Assembly (NCBI GenBank): GCA_037951105.1
Contig: JBAMJV010004340.1
Location: 1-64,000 of the forward strand
Length of the DNA stretch: 64,000 nucleotides
Reading direction: 5' to 3'
Source of the DNA: Echinarachnius parma
Taxonomy: Eukaryota > Echinodermata > Echinoidea > Clypeasteroida > Echinarachniidae
Part shown: positions 11,850-22,800 of the stretch, piece after piece
Position numbering within the stretch: position 1 is the stretch's first letter
Layout: every line of letters begins with the position of its first letter
The notes under the pieces: model-generated
Told to the model about the DNA's origin: nothing
Database searches by the model: none
The model's input: only the letters and a program-made list of their open reading frames with translations
Position numbers and translations under genes: made by a program

Positions 11850-13000
11850 GAGCATTGTATTGATCCGATCATAATAACCCATTCGCTGCAGTGAAAAACA
11901 TAGATATTCGCATAGTAAGTCCGTAACGTCACAAAATGGTGCATTGTTGGAGAGAACAAGCTCCCTTGCGAATTTGTGTCATTAGAATTTCAAAATCAAT
12001 TATAAGAACCCACAATCATACTTTTTTTCTTACAAAATTGTTACAATCATTAGAAGCTTAACGTGGTATGGAAGTCCCCTTTAACGAGATAGTTCAGCAA
12101 GGGTTTAGAGGGAGCTTTAATTATACCTATTTGTAGTGAGGAAATGACAAAAATAATATCCGTTTGAAATAAATGTCGGGGCCAAATTTTGTTTGTTAAT
12201 GAAAACAATTTTTGTTTATATTGCTTTTAGTGATCATTTCAGCCAAACGTCACATTTACAAACATTTACAAACTTAACATGTTTGAAACTTGAAGCGTCT
12301 GGAGGACGCCCTCTAGTGTTAACGACTGAATATTATCCATTTGTAAGTTTACTACTATTCGAGCGTCATTAGTCAGAACTGTCTATTTTAAATGATAATT
12401 GCAAGTTTTAGATACTATAGTATAGTTTTGGTACAGTTTTGGTCATACTGAATTTTAGTAACCAAAACAATTACTATTGCACTACAAGCTGATAGTATAT
12501 AACTAACGAATGGGGTTCTTATGATAGTCAATCTATTAGCGAGGTGGTATTGTTTTCACTCGCAAAGACAGCCTATCCGATGGACATAATAATTTTGTTA
12601 CTATATTTTAGGAGGTGCACCGTTCTTGTTTTGTTTTTGGTCACCCTGTATAATATTATATTACCTCGTATCGTGATTACGTCACGATTTGTTTAATGTG
12701 TGCATAATTCTTCTGATCAATTTTGTTCTCAATATATTACAAAAAAGGTGAAGCCATTGTTTGTGTAACTATGCATGATGACAAATCTTTGTCCGATATA
12801 GAGTCACGTATCTTTTTACTGACGTCACATCACTGTGACGTAATTTTGTGAAATATTAGTTGTGCCCTTACACAGCCATACATGATCGATTTTAATTAAT
12901 ATTGTGCATTTTTCCTAAATAGATCAAGGGTCAACTTCTAGTATACGCGCATGGGCTAGGATTAGTCCACTATGTCTTAATTAATAGTTTCATTCAAAAT
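11850..13000. other. Intergenic, with a partial TTAA-MITE-like fragment
   Basis: Around 12413-12480 the text (TTTTGGTACAGTTTTGGTCA, then GAATTTTAGTAACC) resembles the end of the MITE family found at 24887, 32597 and 42497. No matching opposite end was found. The rest shows nothing that I recognise. Confidence 0.4.
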
Positions 13001-13089
13001 TTTGGGCGATTTACAGATCTATACATTTTTGGAAACGTTGATAATACTTCATCTGAAAACCAATGTTGCCTTTTGTTTAAAAGCCGGCA

Positions 13090-13610
13090 TAGGGGCCATA
13101 TTGGCTTTTCCAAATGGCCGCAATAATCTACCGTGTGTGGCCTTTATCTCCCAAATTAAGCCACCTAATGTATACATTTTGATGTCTAAACCATGTCTAA
13201 AACATTTTCCGGATCAAGGAATTGAATGGCAAACAGGAGAATAGTTTATGACGGCAATATTAGATTTCCAAAATGGCCGCCATGATCAACCTTTTTTGAC
13301 CAATGTCTCACAATCTAAGACACATAGTAATGTTCGCGTCGGAACTCATATTTTCCGGACCAAGGAATTTAATGGCAATATTGAAAAAGTATAATATGAC
13401 GGCAATATTCTCTTTTTAAAAAAAATACAGCCTATAAATAACCCAATCTAAGCCACCTATTGCATTACTTTAAGTGTCTAAATCCACATTTTGAGGACAA
13501 AGGAATTCAATGGCAATAATGAGAATGGTTTATATAACATCATAATTTGAATTTCAGAATTGCCGCCATGAATATCAACTTTTACCAATAATGATGAGTT
13601 TACATTACCT
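13090..13610. repeat. Degenerate tandem repeat of about 140-bp units
   Basis: The segment AAGGAATT(G/T/C)AATGGCAA recurs at about 13217, 13365 and 13500. Each copy is preceded by TTTTCCGGA-like text and followed by a segment with AATGGCCGCC or a variant. There are three to four diverged units and no coding potential that I can support. Confidence 0.65.
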
Positions 13611-14073
13611 TACATTATTTTGAAACACAAAGTTGTAGACAATAGATTCCCGGGCGATTCGTTCGCTCTGCACACATACGTCTTCGCAATTCAGACCGCA
13701 TGAACGCATGCTTTAGAATGGTGATGCGGAAACATACTTTTGTGAACTTGTTGATGGAATGAAATATTAAAGATGTTACCTTTCTTTAAAAAGAACATTA
13801 TGTTTGGGTGGTGGTACCCTTTAATTAACATGTATCATAATAATAACTGTTTTCACTAAACAAGTAACTTTTAGTTTGCTAACTACATGGGTTTGTTTTC
13901 TTTGCTGCGGACAACGCTTCCCTTGCTGAAGACACTCCTGATTGAAAATAAACTTTACATAAATGATGCAAACCACTGCTTATTATATCAAAGCCTGGAG
14001 GAGGTCTGAATTTCAAGATCAACGAGCAAGTTGGAATATGAATATGAAGTGACATCGCCAGGATTCCCGTATG

Positions 14074-14078
14074 GTAGT
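14074..14078. repeat. Target-site duplication, left copy (GTAGT)
   Basis: The five bases before the 5' LTR are repeated directly after the 3' LTR at 19423-19427. Five-base duplications are typical of Ty3/gypsy integrases. Confidence 0.9.
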
Positions 14079-14314
14079 TGTGATGTATTGCATCTTGTGA
14101 GGCATAGCAAGTTGCCAATATTACAGTACACAATGTATGTATAGATACACACTCATACTACACACTGCATGTATACAACTATACATAGACACACACAGAA
14201 TACACACCAGTACAGTAAACTAAATACAGCAGTACTCTAATAAAGATAACTTGGAAACTTACTTGATATGCCTGAACTGACTGTTTATTGATGAGTACGA
14301 GTCAACACATTACA
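14079..14314 (+). mobile_element. 5' LTR of Ty3/gypsy element
   Basis: This 236-bp LTR begins TGTGATG and ends ATTACA. It differs from the 3' LTR at two positions that I can see (about 0.8%). It carries an AATAAA polyadenylation signal at 14239-14244. A likely primer-binding site, TGGTGGCAAC, starts directly after it at 14315. Confidence 0.93.
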
Positions 14315-14332
14315 TGGTGGCAACTTATGAAC
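14315..14332 (+). promoter_or_regulatory. Putative tRNA primer-binding site
   Basis: TGGTGGCAACTTATGAAC directly follows the 5' LTR. The opening TGG is the complement of a tRNA CCA end. The tRNA species cannot be fixed from memory. Confidence 0.6.
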
Positions 14333-14505
14333 CTAGCCACACCCAAGGCATTGTGAAATTAGAAGACTTTTATTGCTTTGCACCTGTGCCAGTTCATAGG
14401 ATTCTTCTGCAGTGCATCATACAGTCCCATGTGTGCATTTTTGTGTAAGTACACATTACTATATGCTACAATCGTTTTGCCTTGAGAGTGAACTGAGAGT
14501 GAACA

Positions 14506-16701
14506 ATGACTGAGTCAATTACACGTCGTATGGACTGGAATGACCCAGATAGGGCAAGTGCTATCAAGATTTTTCACCAACAATGTGAACTTTATTTCTC
14601 TGTGAAGAATGTTACCGAAACCAAGCAAGTTGACCACGTTTTGTTGTTTGCTGGGGCAACTGGACTCAAGCTCTACAATTCATGGGGCCTTTCTGAGGAA
14701 AACAAGAAGGATCCTGCAGTGGTATGGAGCAAGTTTGAGAGCCAACTTCAGCCAAAAACCAACTTCCGAGTGGCCAGACTGTATCTACAGAAATTTGTTC
14801 AGCAGGAGAGAGAAACTGCGAATGATTTCATGTCGCGCCTGAAGCTGCACGCATACACCTGTGATTTCCGTGATGATATGGAGTTCCAAGAGCGTGTTAT
14901 TGAGCAGTTCATCGCTGGTACAATGTACACAGACATACAGAAGGACTTGTTGAGGAAAGACAAATCCCTGACACTGGAAAATGCACTGGAAATTGCGAGA
15001 ACTTACGAAGCATCACAAACTCATATGGCACAGCTAGCCCGCATGCAACCAGACAACAAAGCGGTTGATGCAATAGCAGCCCGTCCTCAGCAAAGTGCAT
15101 GTCAGAGCTGTGGACGCCATCATCCTCGACAGCCACGTCACATTTGTCCAGCGTTTGGTACAGCGTGCAAGAAATGTGGCAAGCAAAATCATTGGCAGAA
15201 GTTCTGTCGGTCGCGGTCTGTTTCAAAGCAACCAGCCAATCGTCCTACCCGTCGTGACCCTCCACGTCGGCGACAAAACTCATATAGAAATCAGCAGCAC
15301 CAGAGAGTGGATACCATTGACGACACCACGCATACTGCCCAACTTGAGGAGGTATTCGGTGCTCTGAGTTTTGAAGAGATTGTTGTTTCAAACATAAGTG
15401 CCGTGGACAAAGATGACAGATCTGATTCTGCAATGACGTATGTTGAAATCAAGTTTGAAGGGCAGAGGACAGCCCGAATCCGGTCAAAGGTTGATACAGG
15501 TGCCGAAGGGAACACTTTGCCCGTACGCATGTTTCGCGGGATGTATCCAAATCATCTCACAGCCGATGGGTTTCCTGAGCCTAGTTTCGTACGCAACACT
15601 AATGTCAAGCTGACGGCATACAACGGAACGCAGATCAAGCACTATGGGTCGATAGTGCTCCCCTGCAGGTACAACAATTCTCCATGGTCCACGGATGTGT
15701 TCTACGTAGTTGAATCCGAGGGACCTGCTATCATAGGACTGAAAACATCAGTGCAACTGAAGCTGGTAACAATGCACACGAACATCAGCAACATCAAGCG
15801 CACTACTTCGACAGATCTGAATTCAACGGAGGACCTGATCCGACAATACCCCAGGCAGTTTGATCATATCGGAGAGTTTGAAGGTGAATGCCACATCACT
15901 CTCAAGCCAGACATTCAGCCTGTGATTCATGCTCCTCGCCGCTGTCCAATCCATATCCGTGATGAACTCAAGCGGGAACTGGACAGTATGGAAGCACAAG
16001 GAGTGATCGCAAAGGTTACGGAACCGACACCGCGGGTTAACAGTATGGTTATGGCCCGCAAGGGAAACGGAAGCCCGAGAGTCTGCCTGGACCCAAAAGA
16101 ACTGAATCAAGCTATACAGCGTTGTCACTATCGCACAATCACGACAGAAGAGATCACTCACAAGCTAGCAGGATCTCGGTACTTCAGCAAGCTCGACGCC
16201 AAGAGCGGATATTGGTCTATCAAGTTGGACCAGCAGAGCTCATTCTTGACGACCTTTATTAACAGCCCGTTTGGTCGATACAGGTACACCCGGATGCCTT
16301 TTGGGTTATCTGTGTCACAGGACTTCTTCCAGCAGAGAATGGACCAGATTCTGGAAGGCTGCAGTGGCGTCATAGGAATCGCTGATGACATCATTGTCTT
16401 TGGAGCAACTAAAGCGGAACATGCCAGGAACCTCCATGGCCTGATGCGCGTCGCAAGTGAGCGTGGTCTGCAATTCAACAGCCAGAAATGTTTGATCAAG
16501 GCTCCAAGGATTGAATTCTTTGGTCAAGTATATGACGCACAAGGGGTCCACCCAGATCCCAAGAAGGTGGACTCAATCAAGTCGATGGCACCACCAGAGA
16601 ACAAGACTCATCCTCGCGAGTTCATGGTGATGGTGACTTTTCTCAGCTCCTTCATCCCCCAACTTGTCATCCCAGACTGCCAGCCTCAGAGAGCTACTTA
16701 A
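14506..16701 (+). CDS. Gag-Pol polyprotein (Gag, protease, reverse transcriptase) of the Ty3/gypsy element
   Basis: The 731-residue frame starts with ATG, about 190 bases after the LTR. Residues 1-175 are Gag-like. A Cys-rich zone (CQSCGRHHPRQPRHIC) precedes a CX2CX4HX4C knuckle at residues 221-234. The protease active-site DTG lies at 330-332 (KVDTGAEGNTLP). The reverse transcriptase has FSKLDAKSGYW, with its Asp near 564, and the catalytic ADDII at 626-630. The frame ends shortly after the LSSFIP segment with residues that no longer fit the family, because Pol continues in another frame from about 16664. A one-base-type indel near 16655-16665 is the likely cause. The copy therefore cannot make a normal polyprotein. 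Confidence 0.93.
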   Translation: MTESITRRMDWNDPDRASAIKIFHQQCELYFSVKNVTETKQVDHVLLFAGATGLKLYNSWGLSEENKKDPAVVWSKFESQLQPKTNFRVARLYLQKFVQQERETANDFMSRLKLHAYTCDFRDDMEFQERVIEQFIAGTMYTDIQKDLLRKDKSLTLENALEIARTYEASQTHMAQLARMQPDNKAVDAIAARPQQSACQSCGRHHPRQPRHICPAFGTACKKCGKQNHWQKFCRSRSVSKQPANRPTRRDPPRRRQNSYRNQQHQRVDTIDDTTHTAQLEEVFGALSFEEIVVSNISAVDKDDRSDSAMTYVEIKFEGQRTARIRSKVDTGAEGNTLPVRMFRGMYPNHLTADGFPEPSFVRNTNVKLTAYNGTQIKHYGSIVLPCRYNNSPWSTDVFYVVESEGPAIIGLKTSVQLKLVTMHTNISNIKRTTSTDLNSTEDLIRQYPRQFDHIGEFEGECHITLKPDIQPVIHAPRRCPIHIRDELKRELDSMEAQGVIAKVTEPTPRVNSMVMARKGNGSPRVCLDPKELNQAIQRCHYRTITTEEITHKLAGSRYFSKLDAKSGYWSIKLDQQSSFLTTFINSPFGRYRYTRMPFGLSVSQDFFQQRMDQILEGCSGVIGIADDIIVFGATKAEHARNLHGLMRVASERGLQFNSQKCLIKAPRIEFFGQVYDAQGVHPDPKKVDSIKSMAPPENKTHPREFMVMVTFLSSFIPQLVIPDCQPQRAT

Positions 16702-17095
16702 AGAAGAGGCAGTCTTCGTGTGGACACAGTCACATCAGCGTGCTTTTGACGATCTACGCGACCGAATTTGCAAGGACGCAACACTCGCATACTTCGACAG
16801 CACAAAAAACACATTGATCCAAGTTGATGCATCGATGCATGGGTTAGGTGCCACCCTGATGCAAGACAACAAGCCAATCGCATACGCATCAAAATCGCTC
16901 AGTGATACAGAGATGCGGTATGCAAATATCGAACGGGAGCTTCTCGCGGTGGTCTTCGGATGTGAAATATTCCGCACGTACGTATACTGCAGGCAGTTCA
17001 CGGTCCACTCAGACCACAAGCCTTTGGAAATGATTCTCCACAAGTCTATTAACTGGTATTCACAAAAGGCCGATAGGCTAACTTCGCTATCGTAG
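16664..17095 (+). pseudogene. Out-of-frame Pol continuation: thumb and RNase H, truncated
   Basis: This 143-residue frame overlaps the end of the Gag-Pol frame by 38 bases. It begins with the connection segment (ASLRELLKEE) and continues into RNase H, with visible acidic residues in QVDASMHGLGATL, IERELLAV and HSDHKPLEM. After HKSI (about 17052) the residues stop resembling Pol, and the frame ends at 17095. The usual linker into integrase is absent. Confidence 0.85.
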
Positions 17096-18707
17096 TCAAG
17101 GCCTGGCCTAGCATGACAACCCATCTGTCTAAATTCCACAAGCATTTGGTATTCCACGACATTGTTAGTCGAAATGCGAACAATTACAACAATAGATCTG
17201 CGGTGCCGACTAAATGCATTGGAATCTATTTATGCGGGACGTTCTGAATAGAGCTTTGTTGGACTTACAACAAAGGCGTGAAGTTGAATGACGACCTAAC
17301 ACCCAGCTAATTTTTTCTTATTCACCAAAGTAGACCGGCAGCTCAGAGGTCTTTTGTGCATCGAAAAGCGTACTGATTGTTTAACATATGAATATTTAGA
17401 GGAGGATGTAACAAAACCAACAATATGAGTCTCCCGGGCTGTACCTGGTAGAAAAGAAGTCCTTTGCGCCTCCAAAGTTTGGCCCCTGGGGTTTGTGCGA
17501 TGCTTCTATTTTGTGGCGAAGTACCGTGTCTAAGATTGGTACCTGCGGGGTAATTACAAAAGGATCAGTGGTCCGTATCAGGCCTTCTTCTGAACATTTT
17601 ACCTTGGCCGTTTTAAAAGACGAAATACACGTCGATGAATTGGGGATTATACCAAAAACCTCTTGCAACTTAACAAATATGTCTTACAGATTACAGAATA
17701 CATATTGGATACAAATATCATCCGTTAAATTACCCTGCAGATGCCTCTTAATATTGAAAATCGACTCGCAAAAGTTATGTTTTAAAAAGCGGAGCTTCCA
17801 CATTTCCTTACGTCATGTACGTAGAGTGAAAAAAACAAATCGCTGCACAATTTAAGTCAGACAAAGGGCAATTATGTGTGTATTGGCATCCACGCTGCAT
17901 GTAGAGGCCATTACTGTATACACAGGGGCAGGGGCCCGATTACGGACTGCAATTGAATAGTTTCCCCTGTCATGCTATCATATTATAAGCGTGGCGGAGC
18001 TTGATAGTAATGAGGAGGGAGATGTATTTGGTTTTACTTCATTGGGGTGGCTATGAAAACATGTGCTTACGCGTGATCCCTTACATTTAGGAATTATAGC
18101 AAGCTTTTTGTTTTGGACACAAGTTACCGCCCTCCCCCCCCCCCCCCGTTTACCCCAGATAAGACAATTATGTTCTACTACCCCCCCCCCCCCCCCCCCC
18201 TTACTGTATCACGTTGTAGAACACATAGCAAACTCAATAAGACGCTTTTATGATTGGAACAATAAGGAACAATGCGTTCATTCACACGTTCGAGTAAACT
18301 GCGCTTTTATGCGATGTCAAACAAACTTGCAACAGATGGAATGTTACCATGACAGCCACGATGAATAAATTAGATCATCCGAGTTGTTAGCTTGCTATCG
18401 GTATGGTTAGCAGTGCTTCTTGAATTACGATTTAGCAACCCGCTACGAAGATTTTAAATGGCTATTGTATTACAGGGCTTAGACGCTCGTTGATTGGTCG
18501 ATATGCTAAGGGCATAGACAGCGTGCAAAATCTACACACAATACTAAAGACACATCCATGCACGTGTGTGTTGTGCACTGGTTTGTGAAAACAAAGGTGA
18601 TCACCCAAGCGAGTTTTGTGAGTTCCCCGCTAGTTATCGTCCAAACTGGCATTTTGGCAAGGAGATAAGGCCTAGCTGACAGATAGGCTATCGGGCTTTT
18701 ATGAATC
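17053..18707. other. Unidentified 1.65 kb replacing the integrase core
   Basis: Integrase sequence (HHCC and DDE core) is expected here but none is recognisable in any frame. Two long C-runs occur (about 18133-18147 and 18181-18200). Opposed open frames at 17396-17668 (minus) and 17493-17855 (plus) carry no domain that I know. I found no clear inverted ends or target duplication, so insertion, deletion plus filler, or capture of foreign sequence all remain possible. Confidence 0.55.
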
Positions 18708-19036
18708 TGGCCACAGGACCACAAGACAGGACACTGGTTCCCATCTACCGTTCGTGAGCAATGTCGGGAACCACGGTCTTACCTCGTTGAGACGCCAAAT
18801 GGAGGTGTCTTGCGCATAAATCGACGTCACCTCGATGTCGAACCTAGGCGAATCCACTTTGACAACGAACCACGATCCAAGGACACACCCGGTCCGTCTG
18901 TGGATGTGCCGAATCCATCCCGTGATGTCAAATTCCATCACCCATCACCGAGTCCAAATACCCCTCCGGTGGTGAAGAGTCCACATACGACTCGCAGTGG
19001 ACGCCACGTTAGGAAGCCAGATAAGCTTTCTTATTG
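18708..19036 (+). pseudogene. C-terminal Pol remnant (integrase tail)
   Basis: The open text includes PRSYLVETPNGGVLRINRRH, the pattern of the C-terminal domain of gypsy integrases. It continues through a proline-rich stretch to TTRSGRHVRKPDKL and a stop. That ending is usual for gypsy Pol. It has no start of its own and is cut off from the upstream Pol by the 1.65-kb unidentified segment. Confidence 0.8.
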
Positions 19037-19186
19037 ATAAAGTTTTGAGAACAGAAAAACAATTAAGAATAGCGGCAAGAACTTTTGGACTTAAACATTT
19101 CGAGAACTTTTGGACTTTAAGATATTTTTATATTTTGGGGACTTTGAATATTTCGGGACATTATTTCTTTATGATGAAAAGGGGGA

Positions 19187-19422
19187 TGTGATGTATTGCA
19201 TCTTGTGAGGCATAGCATGTTGCCAATATTACAGTACACAATGTATGTATAGATACACACTCATACTACACACTGCATGTATACAACTATACATAGACAC
19301 ACACAGAATACACACCAGTACAGTAAACTGAATACAGCAGTACTCTAATAAAGATAACTTGGAAACTTACTTGATATGCCTGAACTGACTGTTTATTGAT
19401 GAGTACGAGTCAACACATTACA
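19187..19422 (+). mobile_element. 3' LTR of Ty3/gypsy element
   Basis: This 236-bp LTR is preceded by the polypurine tract and followed by GTAGT at 19423. AATAAA lies at 19347-19352, in the same orientation as the host receptor gene. The LTR ends 99 bases before the first recognised SRCR exon. Confidence 0.93.
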
Positions 19423-19521
19423 GTAGTTATGATATAATAATTAAGCAGGTTTCGTAATTCGCATTTTGTGAACGCATGGTCAAGTTTCAAAATTGATGCA
19501 TTACGTATTATGTGTCTGCAG

Positions 19522-19830
19522 TTCGTCTTGCGGATGGTGCAAGAAGCTATGAAGGCCGAGTAGAGGTGTTCTATAACGGAACTTGGGGAACTGTCTGTCA
19601 TGACTACTGGGGTATCCAGGATGCGAACGTTGTATGCAGAAGTCTTGGTTTCCCAGCTGCCGAGACCGCACTGAATTATGCAATATTTGGCCAAGGCATC
19701 GGGGACATTCTACTGGATGATATTAGTTGTGCTGGGTCTGAGTCTAACATCTTAGATTGCACTCACCGTGGTATTTATGTCCATAATTGCAATCACGGTA
19801 AAGATGCTGGTGTCAGATGTAATTTAACAG
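19522..19830 (+). CDS. SRCR exon 1 (first recognised)
   Basis: The acceptor is TGTCTGCAG and the donor ACAG|GTGAGC; length is 309 bases. The domain runs VRLADGARSYEGRVEV to GVRCNLTG and has six cysteines. The usual CDD pair is CHD here. It carries an NGT glycosylation site, and an NLT site at its end. Minus-strand frames over it are shadows. Confidence 0.92.
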
Positions 19831-22800
19831 GTGAGCATTACCGACAATACTTTGACAATTAATCACGTGCATTTATGCCTTTTAGTGTGGCAAGATTAAT
19901 AGTTATTTCAATAATGGGATCATTATTCTCAAACCAGACATATTTTTGATTTGGGACCCAGTAGGAGGTGAACGGCATAGTAAGAAGGATTCTTCCCAAT
20001 GTCTAAGGCCATCGCCTAGACAGAAAGCTCGCGCAGGAGAATAAGAGGGGAAGGTGCACACACTCTTTGCAGGCTGGCAATTACATTAATACGTTTAATG
20101 ACTGGGTGATAATATTGAGAAGCGCTTACATATTCAAGGAATTGTTTAAAACAAAGTCATTATTTGAATTGCCACTAAACATCACAAGTGACAGTCATGT
20201 TAATTTGATGTCGGGACCAATTTTAATAACGTACTTAGCGCTATTAGAATATTAATATAAACCCCTCAAAAAAAGTTCGGAAACTCAAGTTTCATCGATC
20301 ATATCTATCGTATTTTTTAATAAGAATACTCGAAATCGGTGTCACAATAAAGCCTCATTATATACCTTTCAAACGATGCATTATGTGTAGTGATTATGCA
20401 ATTGGGGCGATTGCAGTAGCCCAGAGAATAGGGGGAGGCAGGAAGTGAAATCTCGCAAAATGGCCCCAATGCATTCAATTTACGAGTGTGTTGACCAGTT
20501 TTCTAAAGGTTAACATTCTATTGAATGCTGCCACCCTTTCCATTCATCAAAATTGTTGAATTTGATACCATTTTAATGGAAATTATCTCTTCCTTACGAT
20601 GGCATATTAATCGTAAGGATTATGCAAATGGGGTGTGTGCAGCGAACCGGAATATGGAGATGGGTCGAGTGTGAAATCAGACAAAAAGATATGGAGTTGA
20701 CACAAAATCAGAGCGTTGCATTTTTTTCGAGCTTTTGGGAGGATTTTTTAGCATTTCAAATAAAATATTCATGATTTAAATTGATATCAACGGAAAGCCC
20801 AACAACTCTTCTGTATGAAAATGTGACATTTATAATGATTTTTGTAAAGGGTGGCTGCAGGGAGATGAATGTGGGGGAGCCTCAAAAGTGACCCATTTCA
20901 AAACGCTCTGATTTGGTGTCGGTATCTGTATACCATTGTGTAGAGGATGTAATGCGACTTGAATGAGTTGGCCATGAATGAGAGGAATTCAATTGAAAAC
21001 GCATGAATAGTGCCTTGAAATCAGAGCGTTTAAAAATGGGTCACTTTTGAGGCTCCCTCCCATTCATCTCCCTGCAGCCGCCCTTTACAAAAATCATTAT
21101 AAATTTCACATTTTCATACAGAAGAGTTGTTGGGCTTTCCGTTGATATCATATTTGATCATGAATATTTTATTTGAAATGCTAAAAAATCCTCCCAAAAG
21201 CTCGAAAAAAATGCAACGCTCTGATTTTTTGTCAACTCCATATCTTTTTGTCTGATTTCACACTCGACCCATCTCCATATTCCGGTTCGCTGCACACACC
21301 CCATTTGCATAATCCTTACGATTAATATGCCATCGTAATGAAGAGATAATTTCCATTAAAATGGTATCCAATTCAACAATTTTGATGAATGGAAAGGGTG
21401 GCAGTATTCAATAGAATGTTAACCTTTAGAAAACTGATCAACACAGTCATGCACTCGTAAATTGAATGCATTGGGGCCATTTTGCGAGATTTCACTTCCT
21501 GCCTTCCCCTATTCTCTGGGCTACTGCAATCGCCCCAATTGCATAATCACTACACATAATGCACCGTTTGAAAGGTATATAATGAGGCTTTATTGTGACA
21601 CCAATTTCGAGTATTATTATTTAAAAATACGAGAGATATGATCGATCAAACTTGAGTTTCCGAACTTTTTTTGAGGGGTTTAAATTAAGCAGAAGTTCAG
21701 AAAATGCATTTAAAATATATTGTGACAGAGATGTGTTCTTTCTTCGTAGAAGGATTTCTTATTACTTTATTGTACTTCCATAATAATGTATAACGCCTTA
21801 TACTGTTTCATTTCAATAATGTATTTATATTTATATAATCACATTGCAGCTCGCCTTCTCGATGGGGATACTATCAATGAGGGTCGTGTGGAAGTATATT
21901 ACAACGGAACCTGGGGAACTGTCTGTGATGATGATTGGGATATCCAGGATGCGAATGTTGTCTGCAGAAGTCTTGGTTTCCCAAATGCTGAGGCCGCACT
22001 GGGAGGCGCAGCATTTGGCCAAGGGACAGGAGACATTCTACTGGATGATGTTGATTGTACTGGAACAGAGTCAACCATCTTTGATTGTACACATGCCGGG
22101 CTTGGCGCCCATAACTGCATTCACAACCAGGACGTTGGTGTCAGATGTTTACATTCAGGTAAAATGAGAACAAGGAAACAAACGGAAAACGAGACTATCA
22201 GTAACCACGTTATTGGTATTTTGTACATATTATCTGTTTATTTAGATGATTCCAAAAGAGTTTGTCAGTTATTTTATTTTTTTTAAATATGCATATTGTT
22301 CAAGGGGTAGTTACATTGTCCAAATTCAAAAACAACTTAGGTAGAAATATAATGTTTTGTTCATACCTTGTTGTATCCGTATTTACATCAATAGACGCAT
22401 GGAACAGATTGTGTTTTTTGAAGATTCCCTTCCGTTGAAAAAATATTAACGATTGAAGTGTTCAAATTTCGAACTATCCGGTATATAGTCATAACCGTGA
22501 AAAAAGACAGTGCAATGAGTGAAGAATACCACGTTGCATTTCTCCTCCTTACTCTGCCATATAACCACGATTCACGTGAATGTTCACACAATATATTGTA
22601 TATCTAATTAGAATATAGGCTATCATATCATAAATTGAGATATTTTAATAACCATTCACTTTTTGCACATGCCCACCTGGATACTAGATCCCATTAAGAA
22701 ACACAACTTCAGTTAGAAGACACATTTTACGAAACGGTGCGTAGCTCACCGTATTGCAAGGAAGTAGAACAATTTACAACGTAGTGTCAAGGTACATCGC

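Larger units (their letters stand above)
14079..19422 (+). mobile_element. Young but defective Ty3/gypsy LTR retrotransposon, Mag/SURL-like
   Basis: The element is 5.34 kb, bounded by near-identical 236-bp LTRs and a GTAGT target duplication. Gag-Pol reads in one frame: Gag, CCHC knuckle, protease, reverse transcriptase. It then shifts frame before RNase H. The integrase catalytic core is missing: after the RNase H frame stops at 17095, recognisable Pol resumes only near 18708 with the integrase C-terminal region. A polypurine tract (AAAAGGGGGA) abuts the 3' LTR at 19177-19186. The single-frame Gag-Pol and the two-part Cys/His region suggest the Mag lineage, to which sea urchin SURL elements belong. 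That placement is inference. Confidence 0.9.

Noticed and set aside
21831-22120. Minus-strand open frames opposite the SRCR exons
   Set aside because: They are antisense shadows of the exons; the plus-strand frame has the domain and the splice sites.
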